Source: Agrypnia vestita (taxonomy: Eukaryota; Arthropoda; Insecta; Trichoptera; Phryganeidae). From it: DNA of 64,000 nt. Of this stretch, positions 35,591 through 45,544 are shown piece after piece (the first letter of the stretch is position 1; each line of letters starts with the position of its first letter). The position numbers and the translations under genes were made by a program. Where the stretch lies: assembly GCA_016648135.1 (NCBI GenBank), contig JADDOH010004014.1, positions 1 through 64,000 on the forward strand, read 5' to 3'. The notes under the pieces were generated by a model. That model did not search any database. It saw nothing but the letters and a program-made list of their open reading frames with translations, and was not told the DNA's origin.

Positions 35591-36930
35591 TATTTGATTT
35601 CTATGATGCGAATGAATTTGATGTTTGAAAACCAATTTATTTTAGAAGTTTCATTATAAGGAAATAAAATAAACTATAAAATAGATTACCCGGATGATGA
35701 GAGGGACTGCTCCTCTCGAAACTATACTCGTGTTAAAATTAACTTAACGTATGCATTACAAAGTTCAATTCAGCTTAAATTAAAATAAAATAAACTAGTT
35801 TTAGAAAATACATAATATTCATACTGTAAAGAAGACACACCTATAGATTAAAAGTTGATTTTAAAATAAAAAAGAAAGAAAAAAATTGTATCGAATCTGT
35901 AGAATCAAAATCGTCTATCGATGACTGTTTTAGAGTTAAAGTTATGTTCACAGCGCCAAATACGTGAATGTACTTGCGCAGTAGGTACTTACGCCAAATA
36001 CGTGAATGTAATTATTTCACAAGAACCGCTGGATTGTTGTGGTATATTTTTTGAACACGTGCACACCAGCGAACAAAAGATCCGCCCTTACGCCAATACG
36101 GGTGCCCTAGGGCGCTTAGTTAAAATTTCAATTCACCCGCAGTGCGTTTCCTGTATCGGTGAACTTTGAACAATCGATATTTGTATAACGATGCATTGTT
36201 GATGTTTTGTTGCACGTAATTATTAAAGCCGCATAATGCTGGAGTTGAAAGATGGAGGAGAAATACCGAATAGAGTCAGTCTTCTCTACACGGGTAGGTA
36301 CTTCTATAAATAACGTGTATCAAATGAATGTGGAGTAGGCACCTGGTGCGCCGAGAATGTTGATTGTTTCGCTAGCGCATATTTATAGCTACCAGCGGGA
36401 CAGAGACCACTGAAAAATATTTGTTATTTTGTTATGTTGTCATGTGACCTGATTACGATGAGCTGTATACAGAACTAGCTCGCTATTCGATTAGAGGCGT
36501 TCATCTAGCTCCGGTGGTGGAGTTTTTGTTAAACACCCCTAGTTGACAACGCAGAAATAAAATACTTGTTAGTGGCAAGAACACTCCATAAGGGTAAAAT
36601 GCCAGGAAAAAGAAGGACTTCTTATAAAGATATTAGGAGAAAACTAGGGTCTTTCCATAAGCATTCAGTACAATTTTCAGGTATAGAAAAACTGAAGAAC
36701 GGTATTCTTCAATGTTTTGCAACGATGTCGAGATGAAATGTTGTATGGTTAGTTAAACTTTCAAGGCGTATAATGGTGCTTGTTAAGGGAGTCCTACCCT
36801 CCCCCGCAGACCTCAAAATCAATATGATTTATGACCATAAATTAACAATCCTCGTCCCACCGATATTCACAGCACTCAAACGATGATAAAATTTTTCCTC
36901 AATTATTTTGCTCTCAGTCAGTTTTGTCAT
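35591..36930. other. No gene recognised
   Basis: An 82-codon frame (35921-36169) contains a short direct repeat (CGCCAAATACGTGAATGTA at 35954 and 35992) and no domain. The remainder is unassigned. Confidence 0.45.
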
Positions 36931-36985
36931 AGACGACGTTTCGGGTCACATTTCAGTGGCCATCATCAAGGCTGCTATAATGGAC
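36931..36985 (-). ncRNA. Hammerhead-like ribozyme motif, degenerate
   Basis: On the minus strand: TTGATGA, then GGCCAC..GTGACC (a stem with one mismatch), then CGAAACGTC. This is the hammerhead order CUGAUGA, stem II, GAAA, and a very short ACGU stem III followed by C. The first core base is T where active hammerheads have an invariant C, so activity is doubtful. Similar motifs are known in the terminal repeats of Penelope-like elements. Confidence 0.45.
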
Positions 36986-37229
36986 AAATGAAAAATAAAG
37001 CCTCGAATCGGCCTTGAGCAGCGCGTCGCCAGAGTCCAGAAGCATCGTTTTTCTATTTGCCAATCGATTACTTGTCTATATTCAATATAATATACCAATA
37101 TCCATTTGTGTAACATGCGTCGGAAAATTGGTACAGAAATAGAAAAAAAATTTCATCTTGTACAAGTCTTATCATTATTATTACTATTTTCAAACTAAGC
37201 CTAACGCTTGTGCTATGAAAATAGGACTA
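36986..37229. other. Unassigned, possibly part of a Penelope-like remnant
   Basis: Follows the hammerhead-like motif. No open frame. Confidence 0.3.
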
Positions 37230-38389
37230 GTTACTTACTTACCATCACGCCGTTTCTCCGTGAGGCTAGGCAGAGAGGATAGAGCGCCACACTCTTGTGT
37301 CCTAACAAACAACTCTCGCCTCATGCACATTCATACATCTTCGCATGCAAGCTCGCCGATTGTTGAGGCTTCTAACGGGATCATCTTCCAGTATCTGGTT
37401 AATCTGGTCATCCCACGCCTTCTGCGGTCGCCCTCTCTTTCTGGCGCCATCAAAACTAGCATTACATATCTTTCTTACCATTCTTTCCTCATTCATTCCC
37501 TCAACATGCCCAAACCATCTGAGAGACCCTTTTTTAATTCTATTAATTTTGCTAAGATCAGCTTTACATTAATTCCTAATATCTTCATTCTTTACTCCTT
37601 ATCATAAATGGATTTATCATACATACGTCTAAGGTAGGGGTCGGCAGTTATTCAAGCGAGAAGAACCAAATTGTGAAAATGGAAACAGAAAAGGTACCAG
37701 AAAGCCGCATACATGTAATATATATTACATACGTACATGGATTATTAGGAAAAAAAAATCGATATGTTTCAATTAAAAATTTAATTAGAAAGACAAATTT
37801 GCATCGCTTTTGATAGCTTTACTTTATCTGGTTATTATTTTTTTAATAATTATTATTAGTTTTTACTTTAATTATTAATTTTTCTCCTAAAAATTAAAAC
37901 GACTTCTTTCTTTACGCCTGTCATACTTTTTAGCTCTATCAGTAGCAATGGAAATTATCTTATTTAGGTAAATTTCTGTGTTTTCCAGATATGTTTCTAT
38001 AGCATTCGCAATATCTTCTCTGCGTGTTTGTCTCTTGAGCAGCAGCAGTCTAAGAAGTTCTTCTTTGGGATCTTGTGCCGACATTTATTGCTCAAAGAAG
38101 GACCTGTTGCTCTATTACATTTGAAAGCATTTTGGCAATTCTGTCAGAAGATTTTGACACTGAAGTTCTGAGTTTGTGAATAAAGAGCCGCAATCGTCTA
38201 TGTGAAGAGACGCATGCTGCTCGCGAGTGGCTTATTCTGACCCCTGGCCTAAGGGATATCATCTCCACTGCATTGCGTCTACTTTAGTTCCTTTTTTGCC
38301 AGCTCCAGGCTTCACTTCCATACATCAGTGTTGGTACCAGAATTCCATTATGTACCGTTAATTTTGCCTCTGTAAACATATTTCTAAAG
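37230..38389 (-). pseudogene. LINE 3' fragment interrupted by a hAT element
   Basis: Minus-strand LINE in two parts. The upstream (higher-coordinate) part, 38255-38389, reads LTVHNGILVPTLMYGSEAWS (positions falling from about 38366), then ends AVEMISLR. After the insertion, 37635-38246, reading resumes LRRMYDKSIYDKE at 37634 and continues through RIKKGSLRWFGHVEGMNEER and KRGRPQKAWDDQINQILED to a Cys/Arg-rich tail. The 3' end is CGGCGTGATGG(TAAG)n at 37231-37256. Residue order matches the copy at 59583-60425. Two or more stop codons and a frame change make it inactive. The hAT insertion came after the LINE. Confidence 0.85.
37635..38246. mobile_element. Non-autonomous hAT element nested in a LINE
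   Basis: Begins TAGGGGTCGGCA and ends TCTGACCCCTG, hAT-type inverted ends. It is flanked by GTCTAAGG (37627-37634) and GCCTAAGG (38247-38254), an 8-bp target duplication with one mismatch. Near the right end, GCATGCTGCTCGCGAGTGG resembles the GC-rich subterminal block of a widespread group of hAT elements. A 65-codon minus frame (37887-38084) inside has no recognised domain. The surrounding LINE reading frame continues when the insertion plus one duplication is skipped, which confirms the boundaries. Confidence 0.85.
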
Positions 38390-38566
38390 CCCTGTCGCCG
38401 AAAAGAGAGAATCTCGTACAATGACTATACGCTAGGTATCCTTGTCGCACGCATATCACCTTTTGCTCCAGAATACAAATTATGTTGCAGCATAATTGTA
38501 AGCGAGCGACAAGGATATATGTAGCGTAGGGTCAATGTACGAAAATCTCTCTTTTCGGCGACCGGG
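38390..38566. mobile_element. 177-bp MITE with about 65-bp TIRs
   Basis: The left arm (CCCTGTCGCCGAAAAGAGAG, then CGTACAATGAC.ATACGCTA and TATCCTTGTCGC) is mirrored by the right arm ending CTCTCTTTTCGGCGACCGGG at 38566. Only about 45 bp separate the arms. It lies at the truncated end of the LINE fragment. No clear target duplication, so the superfamily is undetermined. Confidence 0.8.
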
Positions 38567-39221
38567 TATTATTAGTAATTATTCCGTTCTATCTTAATAA
38601 AGCTGGTATAATATTTAATTACGTTTATACTTTGCAGAATTAAATATAACAATACTAACAATCGCTCAATATAAAAAATATTTCATCAATGTCATTTTTA
38701 CACTGCCGAGATAAGATATATTTTTAAAATATTATGAGTTTATTGGATAAAAATACGGCGAAATGGAATAGGGTAAACCATAATTTTCGCAGTCTTTCAA
38801 TTTCTTTCATAAGCGAGTTGTTTGAAAACTTAAGCTGGAAAATAAAATATGAAAATGAAATCATTTTGACATTTAGTTCACGTTCCACGAAAGAGACAAG
38901 AGATACCTAATTATTTCCATAGAACAAAAAAAAATGTGTGTCGCTCAAAAGACTGATTTGTGATTCATTTTCTTTGCAAGATTTTTTATACAAGTTATAA
39001 TATTTTCTACTGTGAACAAAATTAAAGAAAAAGGAAATAATATTTCAGTGAATAAAAAAATCTAACAAATTTATGATGCTATCTATCCTTATTTTTAAAG
39101 TGTTAACTGATTTATAATTTCGTCAATAATATAAATATATCTTTTTTTGTTTTTGTCCATTCTTCCAATTTTCATTTAGTGTACATTGTTTTCTGATGTA
39201 TAATAATTGTTTTTACTTCCT
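38567..39221. other. No gene recognised, AT-rich
   Basis: No open frame or repeat noted. Confidence 0.5.
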
Positions 39222-39412
39222 TTCTTTTAACTCGTGGCATTTGCTTGCTTGTTTTCTTGACGAAAAAACTTTGGATCGATTTTCAACTCTTTTCCCGTGA
39301 TCCATTTGAGCTGAAACGTTGCAAGCAGACTCGTGGCGACGATCAAGAAGATCAAGAAAATGAGAAAGGGAGTATTGTAAAAACTTGGTTTTTATAGGTT
39401 ACTTTTTTAAAA
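39222..39412 (+). repeat. Second copy of the 23932 repeat, with deletion
   Basis: Matches 23932-24060, then jumps directly to sequence equal to 24192-24252. The direct join after GATCAAGAAGATCAAGAAAA marks an internal deletion of about 130 bp relative to the other copy, or an insertion in that one. Confidence 0.85.
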
Positions 39413-39534
39413 ACTGCTTTTTTATTAATATGATTAATAATTAATTATATTTTTAATATTTACAGCTAAAACATAATTGAAATAAATTTATAATTAATTT
39501 TATTTATTTTTTAAAAATAAGCAAAATATTAGAA
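39413..39534. other. AT-rich spacer before the Copia element
   Basis: No feature. Confidence 0.5.
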
Positions 39535-39539
39535 ATAAC

Positions 39540-39688
39540 TGATAGAATAATTAAAACGATAGGTTTTAGTAATTATTAACGAATTTATTGCGCACTACAC
39601 ACACTAGATACACACCATAGATGATTCAAGTTGTCCAACGCACAAATGTTGCCAACACATAAAATATTACATTGACCTATAGATAATA
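39540..39688 (-). repeat. Copia 3' LTR
   Basis: 149 bp. In element orientation it begins TATTATCTATAGG and ends TTATTCTATCA. This differs from the usual TG...CA at the start but keeps the terminal CA. Confidence 0.93.
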
Positions 39689-39698
39689 CCCCCCCTCA
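39689..39698 (-). promoter_or_regulatory. Copia polypurine tract
   Basis: On the minus strand TGAGGGGGGG abuts the start of the 3' LTR, the expected site for priming plus-strand DNA synthesis. Confidence 0.85.
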
Positions 39699-39735
39699 AT
39701 GTAATACATACATACTTATAATTATTACTTACTTA

Positions 39736-42700
39736 CTATTCATTCAGGCCACACTTATTTGTAAATCTCAACAACATGTTTCCATTTAATGCTTTTGTAA
39801 ACATGTCTGCTCTCTGATCCTCTGTTTTAATGTATTTTAAGAACAGTTTTCCTTTCTTAATTAATTCTTTAATAAAGTGGAATCGAATATCTATGTGTTT
39901 CAATCGCTTGACACTATCAGTGTTAGCAACCATAATGGCCCCCTGATTGTCGCTATGAATTGTAACAGGACATACATTTTGAATACTAAAATCTTTTAAT
40001 AAATTAATAAGCCAGCAAGCTTCACTCGCAGCCATACTTATTGCTATGTATTCTGACTCCGTAGAGGACAGACTGACACTGGCTTGTTTCTTTGAGCACC
40101 ACGAAATTAAACAATTTGCAAACATGAAACAAAATCCAGTTGTTGACTTCCTGTCTTGTAAATCTCCCCCCCAGTTTGCATCACAATATCCTACCAACAT
40201 GTCACTATTACATTTGTATACTAATTTATAATTAATAGTTTGTTTTACATATCTCAGTACTCTCTTTAACGCTGATAATAATGTGTTGTTTGCTTTGTTT
40301 TGATATCTACATAAAATTGATAAAGCTACACAAATATCTCGTCTAGTTCCTAATACAGCATAAGACAGACAACCTATTATTTTTCTACATTCCTTTTCAA
40401 TATTCTTGTCAATTACAGAATCATTATTTCCTTCCAATAATTTAGTATTAAAGTTTAAATCCATAGGGGTACGCATTCCTTTGCAATTTTGCATTTTAAA
40501 CCTTTGCAAGACATTTTCAAGATAATCTTTTTGACATAATTCAGTTATTCCTTTTTCTAAATCCTGTTTTATCTGTATGCCTAGAAAATCTGACACTAAT
40601 CCCAAATCCTTCATTTTAAATTCTTTGTTCAATATTGACTTAATATGACATATTTCTGTTTTATCATTTCCAAAAAATAATAAATCGTCTACATATAATA
40701 GAACATATGTTTTAAAGTTACCTTTACACTTTGTATATAGGCAAGGATCATTTTGTGATCTAATAAAATGTTGTTTCATAATTACAGAATTAAACCTATC
40801 GTTCCAGTATTTTGGAGATTTCTTTAAACCATATAAAGATTTATTTAATTTGACAAACTTATTTTCTCCACTATATGCCCCATCTGGTAATTCCAAATAC
40901 ACTGTTTCATCAATATTCCCATACAAAAAAGCCCCTGTGACATCCATCTGATAAATAGGTAGGTTTAACTTAGTAGCTATTGACACAAATAACCTAAAGG
41001 TTGACAATTTAGATACTGGTGCATAAATCTCACATAAATCCATCATATCATTTTGTTCAAAACCCCTGGCCACTAACCTAGCTTGGTACTGAACACTTTC
41101 ATTAGAGTTTTTGAGTTTAAAGACCCACTTGCTACTAACAGTATTTTCACTTATAGGTTTTTCACAAAAGTCCCATGTATTATTTTCTCTTAGGGTTTCA
41201 AGTTCCTTCTCTACAGCTTCTTGCCATTTATGAGCATCCTTCCTTTGTATCGCCTCCCTGTAAGTTTTAGGTTCGCTTTCCTCCGTAATGACGTGATGAC
41301 AAGTATAGAATGAGGGTTTTTTTCTTTCCCGAGTACTTTTCTGGCGTGATGACAGGTCTCCATTTTCTTCATCACTCGATCCCTCTTCACTGGAGCACGG
41401 TATGTATAAACTATCTTCGCTCTCAAGAGAAACATTAGGACTTTCCTCATGCTCCTCGTACTGCTGTTCACTTCCACGAGATCTTGCTTGCTCTACACTC
41501 TCACGAGATCTTGCTTGCTCTACACTCTCACTGGACTGTTTCTCTCCTTCTGTAGACTTCTCTTTACTGCCTCCGGACTGTTCTTTATTTTCTTCATTAG
41601 ACAATTGTTCTTCACTGGCCCTCTCTGGTGTGTTTGTGTCATATTCCAGCAAAACCACCTGCTGCTTATTTTCCTCTCCCCTCTCTACAAATACAACATC
41701 TCTCTTTACTTCAACCTTGTTCTTCTCCGGGAAAAATATTCTATAGCCCTTAAAATCTTCTCCGTAGCCAACCATGATTGCTTTCTGTCCTTTAGAGTCC
41801 CATTTTCTTCTCTTTTCTTTTGGAATATGGACAACAACGGGGGTACCGAAAGTTTTCAACTCATTTATATCAAATTGTTTGTTTGTCCATGTCTCGTATG
41901 GGGTCTTTCCAATCTCGTTGCTTTTACTGGTTCTGTTTAATACATATGCTGCAGTATGAACCGATTCTGCCCATAGCGTCTTAGGCAACCCTTTTGCACA
42001 TAGCATCGTTCTCGCCGCTTCAACCAACGTGCGATTTTCTCTCTCGGCCTTCCCGTTTTGTTCCGGTGTATATGGCACTGTGGTTTGGTGTATGATACCA
42101 CGTTTTTCAAACAGGTTCTGCACTTCCTTATTTACGAACTCTAGGCCATTATCACTTCTGAAGTAAAGCACTTTATTTTTGGTAAAATTTTCAGCTTTGT
42201 TTATGAAGTTTTCAATACAGTTTTTCACTTCATCCTTCCCTTTGACAAAGTACACTGATCTGAAATTGGAATAATCATCTTTTAGGATAACAAAATATCT
42301 GGAACCTCCCACCGATGGCACCTCCATAGGCCCGCATGTGTCAGCATGTATAATTTCACATGGTCTAGTCGTTTTAGTTTCACTAGCACTGAAAGGCAAA
42401 CGATGTATCTTGCCCTCCAGACAACCCTCACACTTCATGTCTGCGTCGTCCTTCACTGAAATGTTATTGTTTTTAAGCACTGCTTTAACATATTGCATAT
42501 TTTGATGTGCTAGTCTCTCGTGCCACTCTTTTAGACTGGATCTCACATGAGTTAGGCTTGCTAACTCATACTTGTAGCGTACGTCCATATAGAACATATC
42601 TCCAATGCGATTTGCTATCGCACACACTTTATTTTCTTTATATAATTTACACCAGTTACCATTTATCGTTATTACATAACCTTTTTCTGTCGCACGATTT

Positions 42701-43839
42701 ACAGAGAACAGGTTAGTTTTTAATTTTGGTACGTACAGAACATTGTCTATAGTCGTGTTTCTCCATTTGAAACCATCGTAGACTTGTACTGCCACCTGTC
42801 CACAACCGTGCGCACTTATCACATTGCCGTCACCGACAATTACCGATTTATTTTCCAATGGTGAATATTTTGCAAATAAATTACGGTCTCGGCACATATG
42901 TTGGCTTGCGCCAGTGTCCACCAACCAGTCTGATTTTTGGAACTGTCCACTTGAACTCATCATCACGAATGCGTTACTGTCTCTGTCCTTATTTTTTTTG
43001 AACCAACACTCGTCTTTTAAATGTGAAGTTTTTTTGCAATAATAACATCTTTTAACCGGTTTATTTTCATTTTTAGAACTGTAATTTCGTTTGTTTACGT
43101 TCCTACCGCACTCACTTTGGAAATGTCCAAGCCCAGAACATTTAAAACACCTTATATTTTTCTTATTTATTTTCTTTACAACGAAAGCCGATGATGCTTC
43201 CTCACATACATCTCCCTTTTCTTTCAATCGCTCTTCTTCTATCAATAATCTAGCCACGAGATTTTCATATGTTTGTTTATCATCCGGCGCCGACTCCCAC
43301 GCAGAAACAAAATGCTTGTAATAATCTGGAAGCGACATCAGAACTTTTGTTATAACGAATTTTTCTGAAATCTCTTCTCCCATCTGTTTCAACTTATTTT
43401 TCAATTCTTCTATTTTGGATAAAAAGGTTGACATCTCTGTTCCCTCCTCGTATTTGTATTGAAAGAAACGTTGTTGTACGATGTGGATGCTTATATCCGA
43501 CTTTTGCTCGTAAACACTAGCCAGTTTTCTCCACATTTCCGCGGACGTCGTACAAGTTATGATATGCATCATAGCACTTTCTGACATTCTTGTTACAAGC
43601 CACGTTTGAGCTTTCGTGTCTTGTTTTTCCCATGCTGCCTTTTCAGCCACCGCCTCCGGTTTCACACGTGTCCCTTCTACTACTTCCATTAAATCTTGAC
43701 TTCGTAGCATAATGACAGTTTGGAATTTCCAAATATTCCAGTTCGATGCTCCCTCCAGCTTGATGTGCAAACCAGGCATTTTAAGGTTGTCTTCCATCTT
43801 CGTGTTTTCTTCCTGCTCGTCCCGTCCTTGCTTACACAA
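39736..43839 (-). CDS. Copia gag-pol polyprotein, intact, 1367 aa
   Basis: One uninterrupted frame carrying all copia functions, self-processed in virus-like particles. Residues about 25-215: UBN2-type gag. Two zinc knuckles: C231, C234, H239, C244 and C265, C268, H273, C278. Aspartic protease DTGAS at 308-312. Integrase: HHCC zinc site H440, H445, C470, C473, and catalytic D500, D563, E599 (D35E spacing). A Ser/Glu-rich linker at 740-835 contains a tandem ESVEQARSR (771-788). Reverse transcriptase: QMDVTGAF with D966 and YVDD at 1049-1052. RNase H: D1220, E1261, D1297. The gene order protease-integrase-RT-RNase H defines Ty1/copia. The first ATG is used here; M15 (MEDNLKMPG) is an equally plausible start. 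The leader between the frame and the PBS is about 135 bp. No stop codon or missing catalytic residue seen. Confidence 0.97.
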   Translation of the reverse strand: MCKQGRDEQEENTKMEDNLKMPGLHIKLEGASNWNIWKFQTVIMLRSQDLMEVVEGTRVKPEAVAEKAAWEKQDTKAQTWLVTRMSESAMMHIITCTTSAEMWRKLASVYEQKSDISIHIVQQRFFQYKYEEGTEMSTFLSKIEELKNKLKQMGEEISEKFVITKVLMSLPDYYKHFVSAWESAPDDKQTYENLVARLLIEEERLKEKGDVCEEASSAFVVKKINKKNIRCFKCSGLGHFQSECGRNVNKRNYSSKNENKPVKRCYYCKKTSHLKDECWFKKNKDRDSNAFVMMSSSGQFQKSDWLVDTGASQHMCRDRNLFAKYSPLENKSVIVGDGNVISAHGCGQVAVQVYDGFKWRNTTIDNVLYVPKLKTNLFSVNRATEKGYVITINGNWCKLYKENKVCAIANRIGDMFYMDVRYKYELASLTHVRSSLKEWHERLAHQNMQYVKAVLKNNNISVKDDADMKCEGCLEGKIHRLPFSASETKTTRPCEIIHADTCGPMEVPSVGGSRYFVILKDDYSNFRSVYFVKGKDEVKNCIENFINKAENFTKNKVLYFRSDNGLEFVNKEVQNLFEKRGIIHQTTVPYTPEQNGKAERENRTLVEAARTMLCAKGLPKTLWAESVHTAAYVLNRTSKSNEIGKTPYETWTNKQFDINELKTFGTPVVVHIPKEKRRKWDSKGQKAIMVGYGEDFKGYRIFFPEKNKVEVKRDVVFVERGEENKQQVVLLEYDTNTPERASEEQLSNEENKEQSGGSKEKSTEGEKQSSESVEQARSRESVEQARSRGSEQQYEEHEESPNVSLESEDSLYIPCSSEEGSSDEENGDLSSRQKSTRERKKPSFYTCHHVITEESEPKTYREAIQRKDAHKWQEAVEKELETLRENNTWDFCEKPISENTVSSKWVFKLKNSNESVQYQARLVARGFEQNDMMDLCEIYAPVSKLSTFRLFVSIATKLNLPIYQMDVTGAFLYGNIDETVYLELPDGAYSGENKFVKLNKSLYGLKKSPKYWNDRFNSVIMKQHFIRSQNDPCLYTKCKGNFKTYVLLYVDDLLFFGNDKTEICHIKSILNKEFKMKDLGLVSDFLGIQIKQDLEKGITELCQKDYLENVLQRFKMQNCKGMRTPMDLNFNTKLLEGNNDSVIDKNIEKECRKIIGCLSYAVLGTRRDICVALSILCRYQNKANNTLLSALKRVLRYVKQTINYKLVYKCNSDMLVGYCDANWGGDLQDRKSTTGFCFMFANCLISWCSKKQASVSLSSTESEYIAISMAASEACWLINLLKDFSIQNVCPVTIHSDNQGAIMVANTDSVKRLKHIDIRFHFIKELIKKGKLFLKYIKTEDQRADMFTKALNGNMLLRFTNKCGLNE

Positions 43840-43974
43840 GTATTTTTTCTTCCCGCCGGCCTAACCTCAAAAAACAACACGCTGCTAGTGACGCGTCGCG
43901 CCGACAGATTTCTTCCTATATTCGACGATGCAATCTCCGACCCTATCTGTCTTTTAATTATGAACAGGATGATG

Positions 43975-43991
43975 TGACTGGGCCCATAACC
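43975..43991 (-). promoter_or_regulatory. Copia primer-binding site, half tRNA-iMet
   Basis: On the minus strand GGTTATGGGCCCAGTCA directly follows the 5' LTR. It is complementary to the anticodon stem-loop of initiator tRNA-Met rather than its 3' end. This is the known copia mode of priming from a tRNA-iMet fragment cut in the anticodon loop. Confidence 0.9.
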
Positions 43992-44140
43992 TGATAGAAT
44001 AATTAAAACGATAGGTTTTAGTAATTATTAACGAATTTATTGCGCACTACACACACTAGATACACACCATAGATGATTCAAGTTGGCCAACGCACAAATG
44101 TTGCCAACACATAAAATATTACATTGACCTATAGATAATA
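43992..44140 (-). repeat. Copia 5' LTR
   Basis: 149 bp and identical to the 3' LTR except at one position. Promoter elements inside were not resolved. Confidence 0.93.
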
Positions 44141-44261
44141 ATAACCAACGAAAATACAAATACGAGCCCTGCCCTAGAAGTCTCCCGACCGTATATGATT
44201 TTATAAAATAATATTGTTTTTATTTTCAAAAATTTGATAATCTGTGGATGTTCTTGCAATG

Positions 44262-44395
44262 GAATTGGTGAACGTAGAGAGATCACTTAAGCCGACTCAT
44301 ATAGGTCGTAAGCCCTGGACCATCCTATAAAAATACTTTCATACACCGTTCTCATATAATTAGCTTCGTCCCGTGAGACTTGCACAATTTATCCT
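44262..44395 (-). repeat. Family R copy F
   Basis: Inverted relative to copies A-E: GATCACTTAAGCCGACTCAT, AGGTCGTAAGCCCT, ACTTTCATACACCGTTCTCA and TAGCTTCGTCCCGTGAGAC. Confidence 0.75.
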
Positions 44396-44622
44396 TTTGT
44401 TGACAAAACTAACTACATTTAAAAATATGTTACAAATGACAGTTTTCGAAGCCGGTTGGTTGGTTAAAATCTTAAAATACTCGAGTAGTTACAAATAAGG
44501 TTAATTTTAAATTAATTAATGTGTTATCAGTTATCTTGAATAAACATTATGGTACATTTTTATATTACTGTGTTTTAAATATATTTAAATTACTGTGTGA
44601 TAAAATTTATGTGTTTTATTAA

Positions 44623-44930
44623 AATCGTTTCAGAATGTCTTGTCCGTCGTCGGGAAAGTTTAAAACTAATTCCTTAATTATATTTAATTTTGCGTGTAGT
44701 TGCGTCAATAAATATTCTATGGTCATTTCTAGGGTACTTAGGATCCCTTGGAAGGTATTAATCATTAGCTGTCCGGTGTCGAGTATCTTGGGTCAGGTGC
44801 GGGTACGTGGAGGGGTAACTATTGGGAACAATTTCAAAATGGTACTGGCCGTTAGATTCAATTGGTTATTTATGATGTTCCCTTCCATTTCGGTAATTTC
44901 TAACATCTCTAGGTCATCTTAGATAAATAC
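44623..44930 (-). pseudogene. Broken minus-strand frame of unknown family
   Basis: The minus strand is open for about 100 codons between stops, with one internal TGA. It reads MLEITEMEGNIINNQLNLTA, then the stop after PPRTRT, then PKILDTGQLMINTFQGILS and DDGQDILKRF, ending at TAA. Composition (many I/L/N/E, helix-like heptads in LEMTIEYLLTQLHAKLNIIK) looks protein-like and suggests a coiled coil. It might derive from a retroelement structural or envelope-type protein, but I recognise no motif. The plus-strand frame over the same bases is likely its shadow. Confidence 0.35.
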
Positions 44931-45544
44931 AATCTGAGACCACCTTTATTTACATGTAAAATAGTTAATCCTGCGTATTTATCAAAATTATGAGAAGCAC
45001 CAACTCCGAGAAAACTCGGCCAACTTAAATGTTTTTTTGCCTCTTAATTTTGTGGGCTAATTTTCTGAAACTTAAACGTTTTTTATTGGATCCGGATATG
45101 GTCACAAAACCAGCCCTATGGCACATCCCTGAATGTCAGTGCTTACGTGTAATTTAATTGTTTGAATTAAATAATTTAAAATATTGCAGTGCAATATATA
45201 GTACGATAGAAATATAATAAATAGAATAATAAAAACTTTTTTTTTTACAATAATAAAATCGTTTATTTAGAAAGTGCGTACCACAAAGTGAAATTGCATA
45301 ATTATAAGAAGAGAATTATTATAAAGTACAATTAATATAATATAATTATATTATACATATTTGTAATATATAAAATATACAAATAGTGCCAAAAAATTTA
45401 ATGTTGCTACATAAAATTATAAAAATCCCATTAACTTTCATAATAAATGAATTATATTTGCATACATTAGTAGGTAGATATCTTCATATTTACATCCATA
45501 TAAACCTAAATTGTTTGCATTTATTTTTTTGCACATTTTCGTCA
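44931..45544. other. No gene recognised, AT-rich
   Basis: Nothing supported apart from a small CCGAGAAAACTCGG hairpin near 45006-45019. Confidence 0.5.

Larger units (their letters stand above)
39535..44145 (-). mobile_element. Complete Ty1/copia LTR retrotransposon
   Basis: The element proper is 39540-44140 (4601 bp), minus strand. The LTRs are 39540-39688 and 43992-44140, both 149 bp, differing at one position (GTTGTCC against GTTGGCC). Both outer flanks carry ATAAC (39535-39539 and 44141-44145), a 5-bp target duplication. A primer-binding site, a polypurine tract and a single intact gag-pol frame are all present, and nothing else interrupts it. One LTR difference implies a young insertion. 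Structurally it could be autonomous. Expression and activity cannot be judged from sequence. Confidence 0.97.

Noticed and set aside
41402..41959. Plus-strand open frames of 61-163 codons inside the Copia gag-pol
   Set aside because: They lie antisense to an intact, motif-rich frame and have no features of their own.
44635..44922. Plus-strand 95-codon frame as a gene
   Set aside because: The minus strand over the same bases looks more protein-like, and the plus product has no recognisable features.
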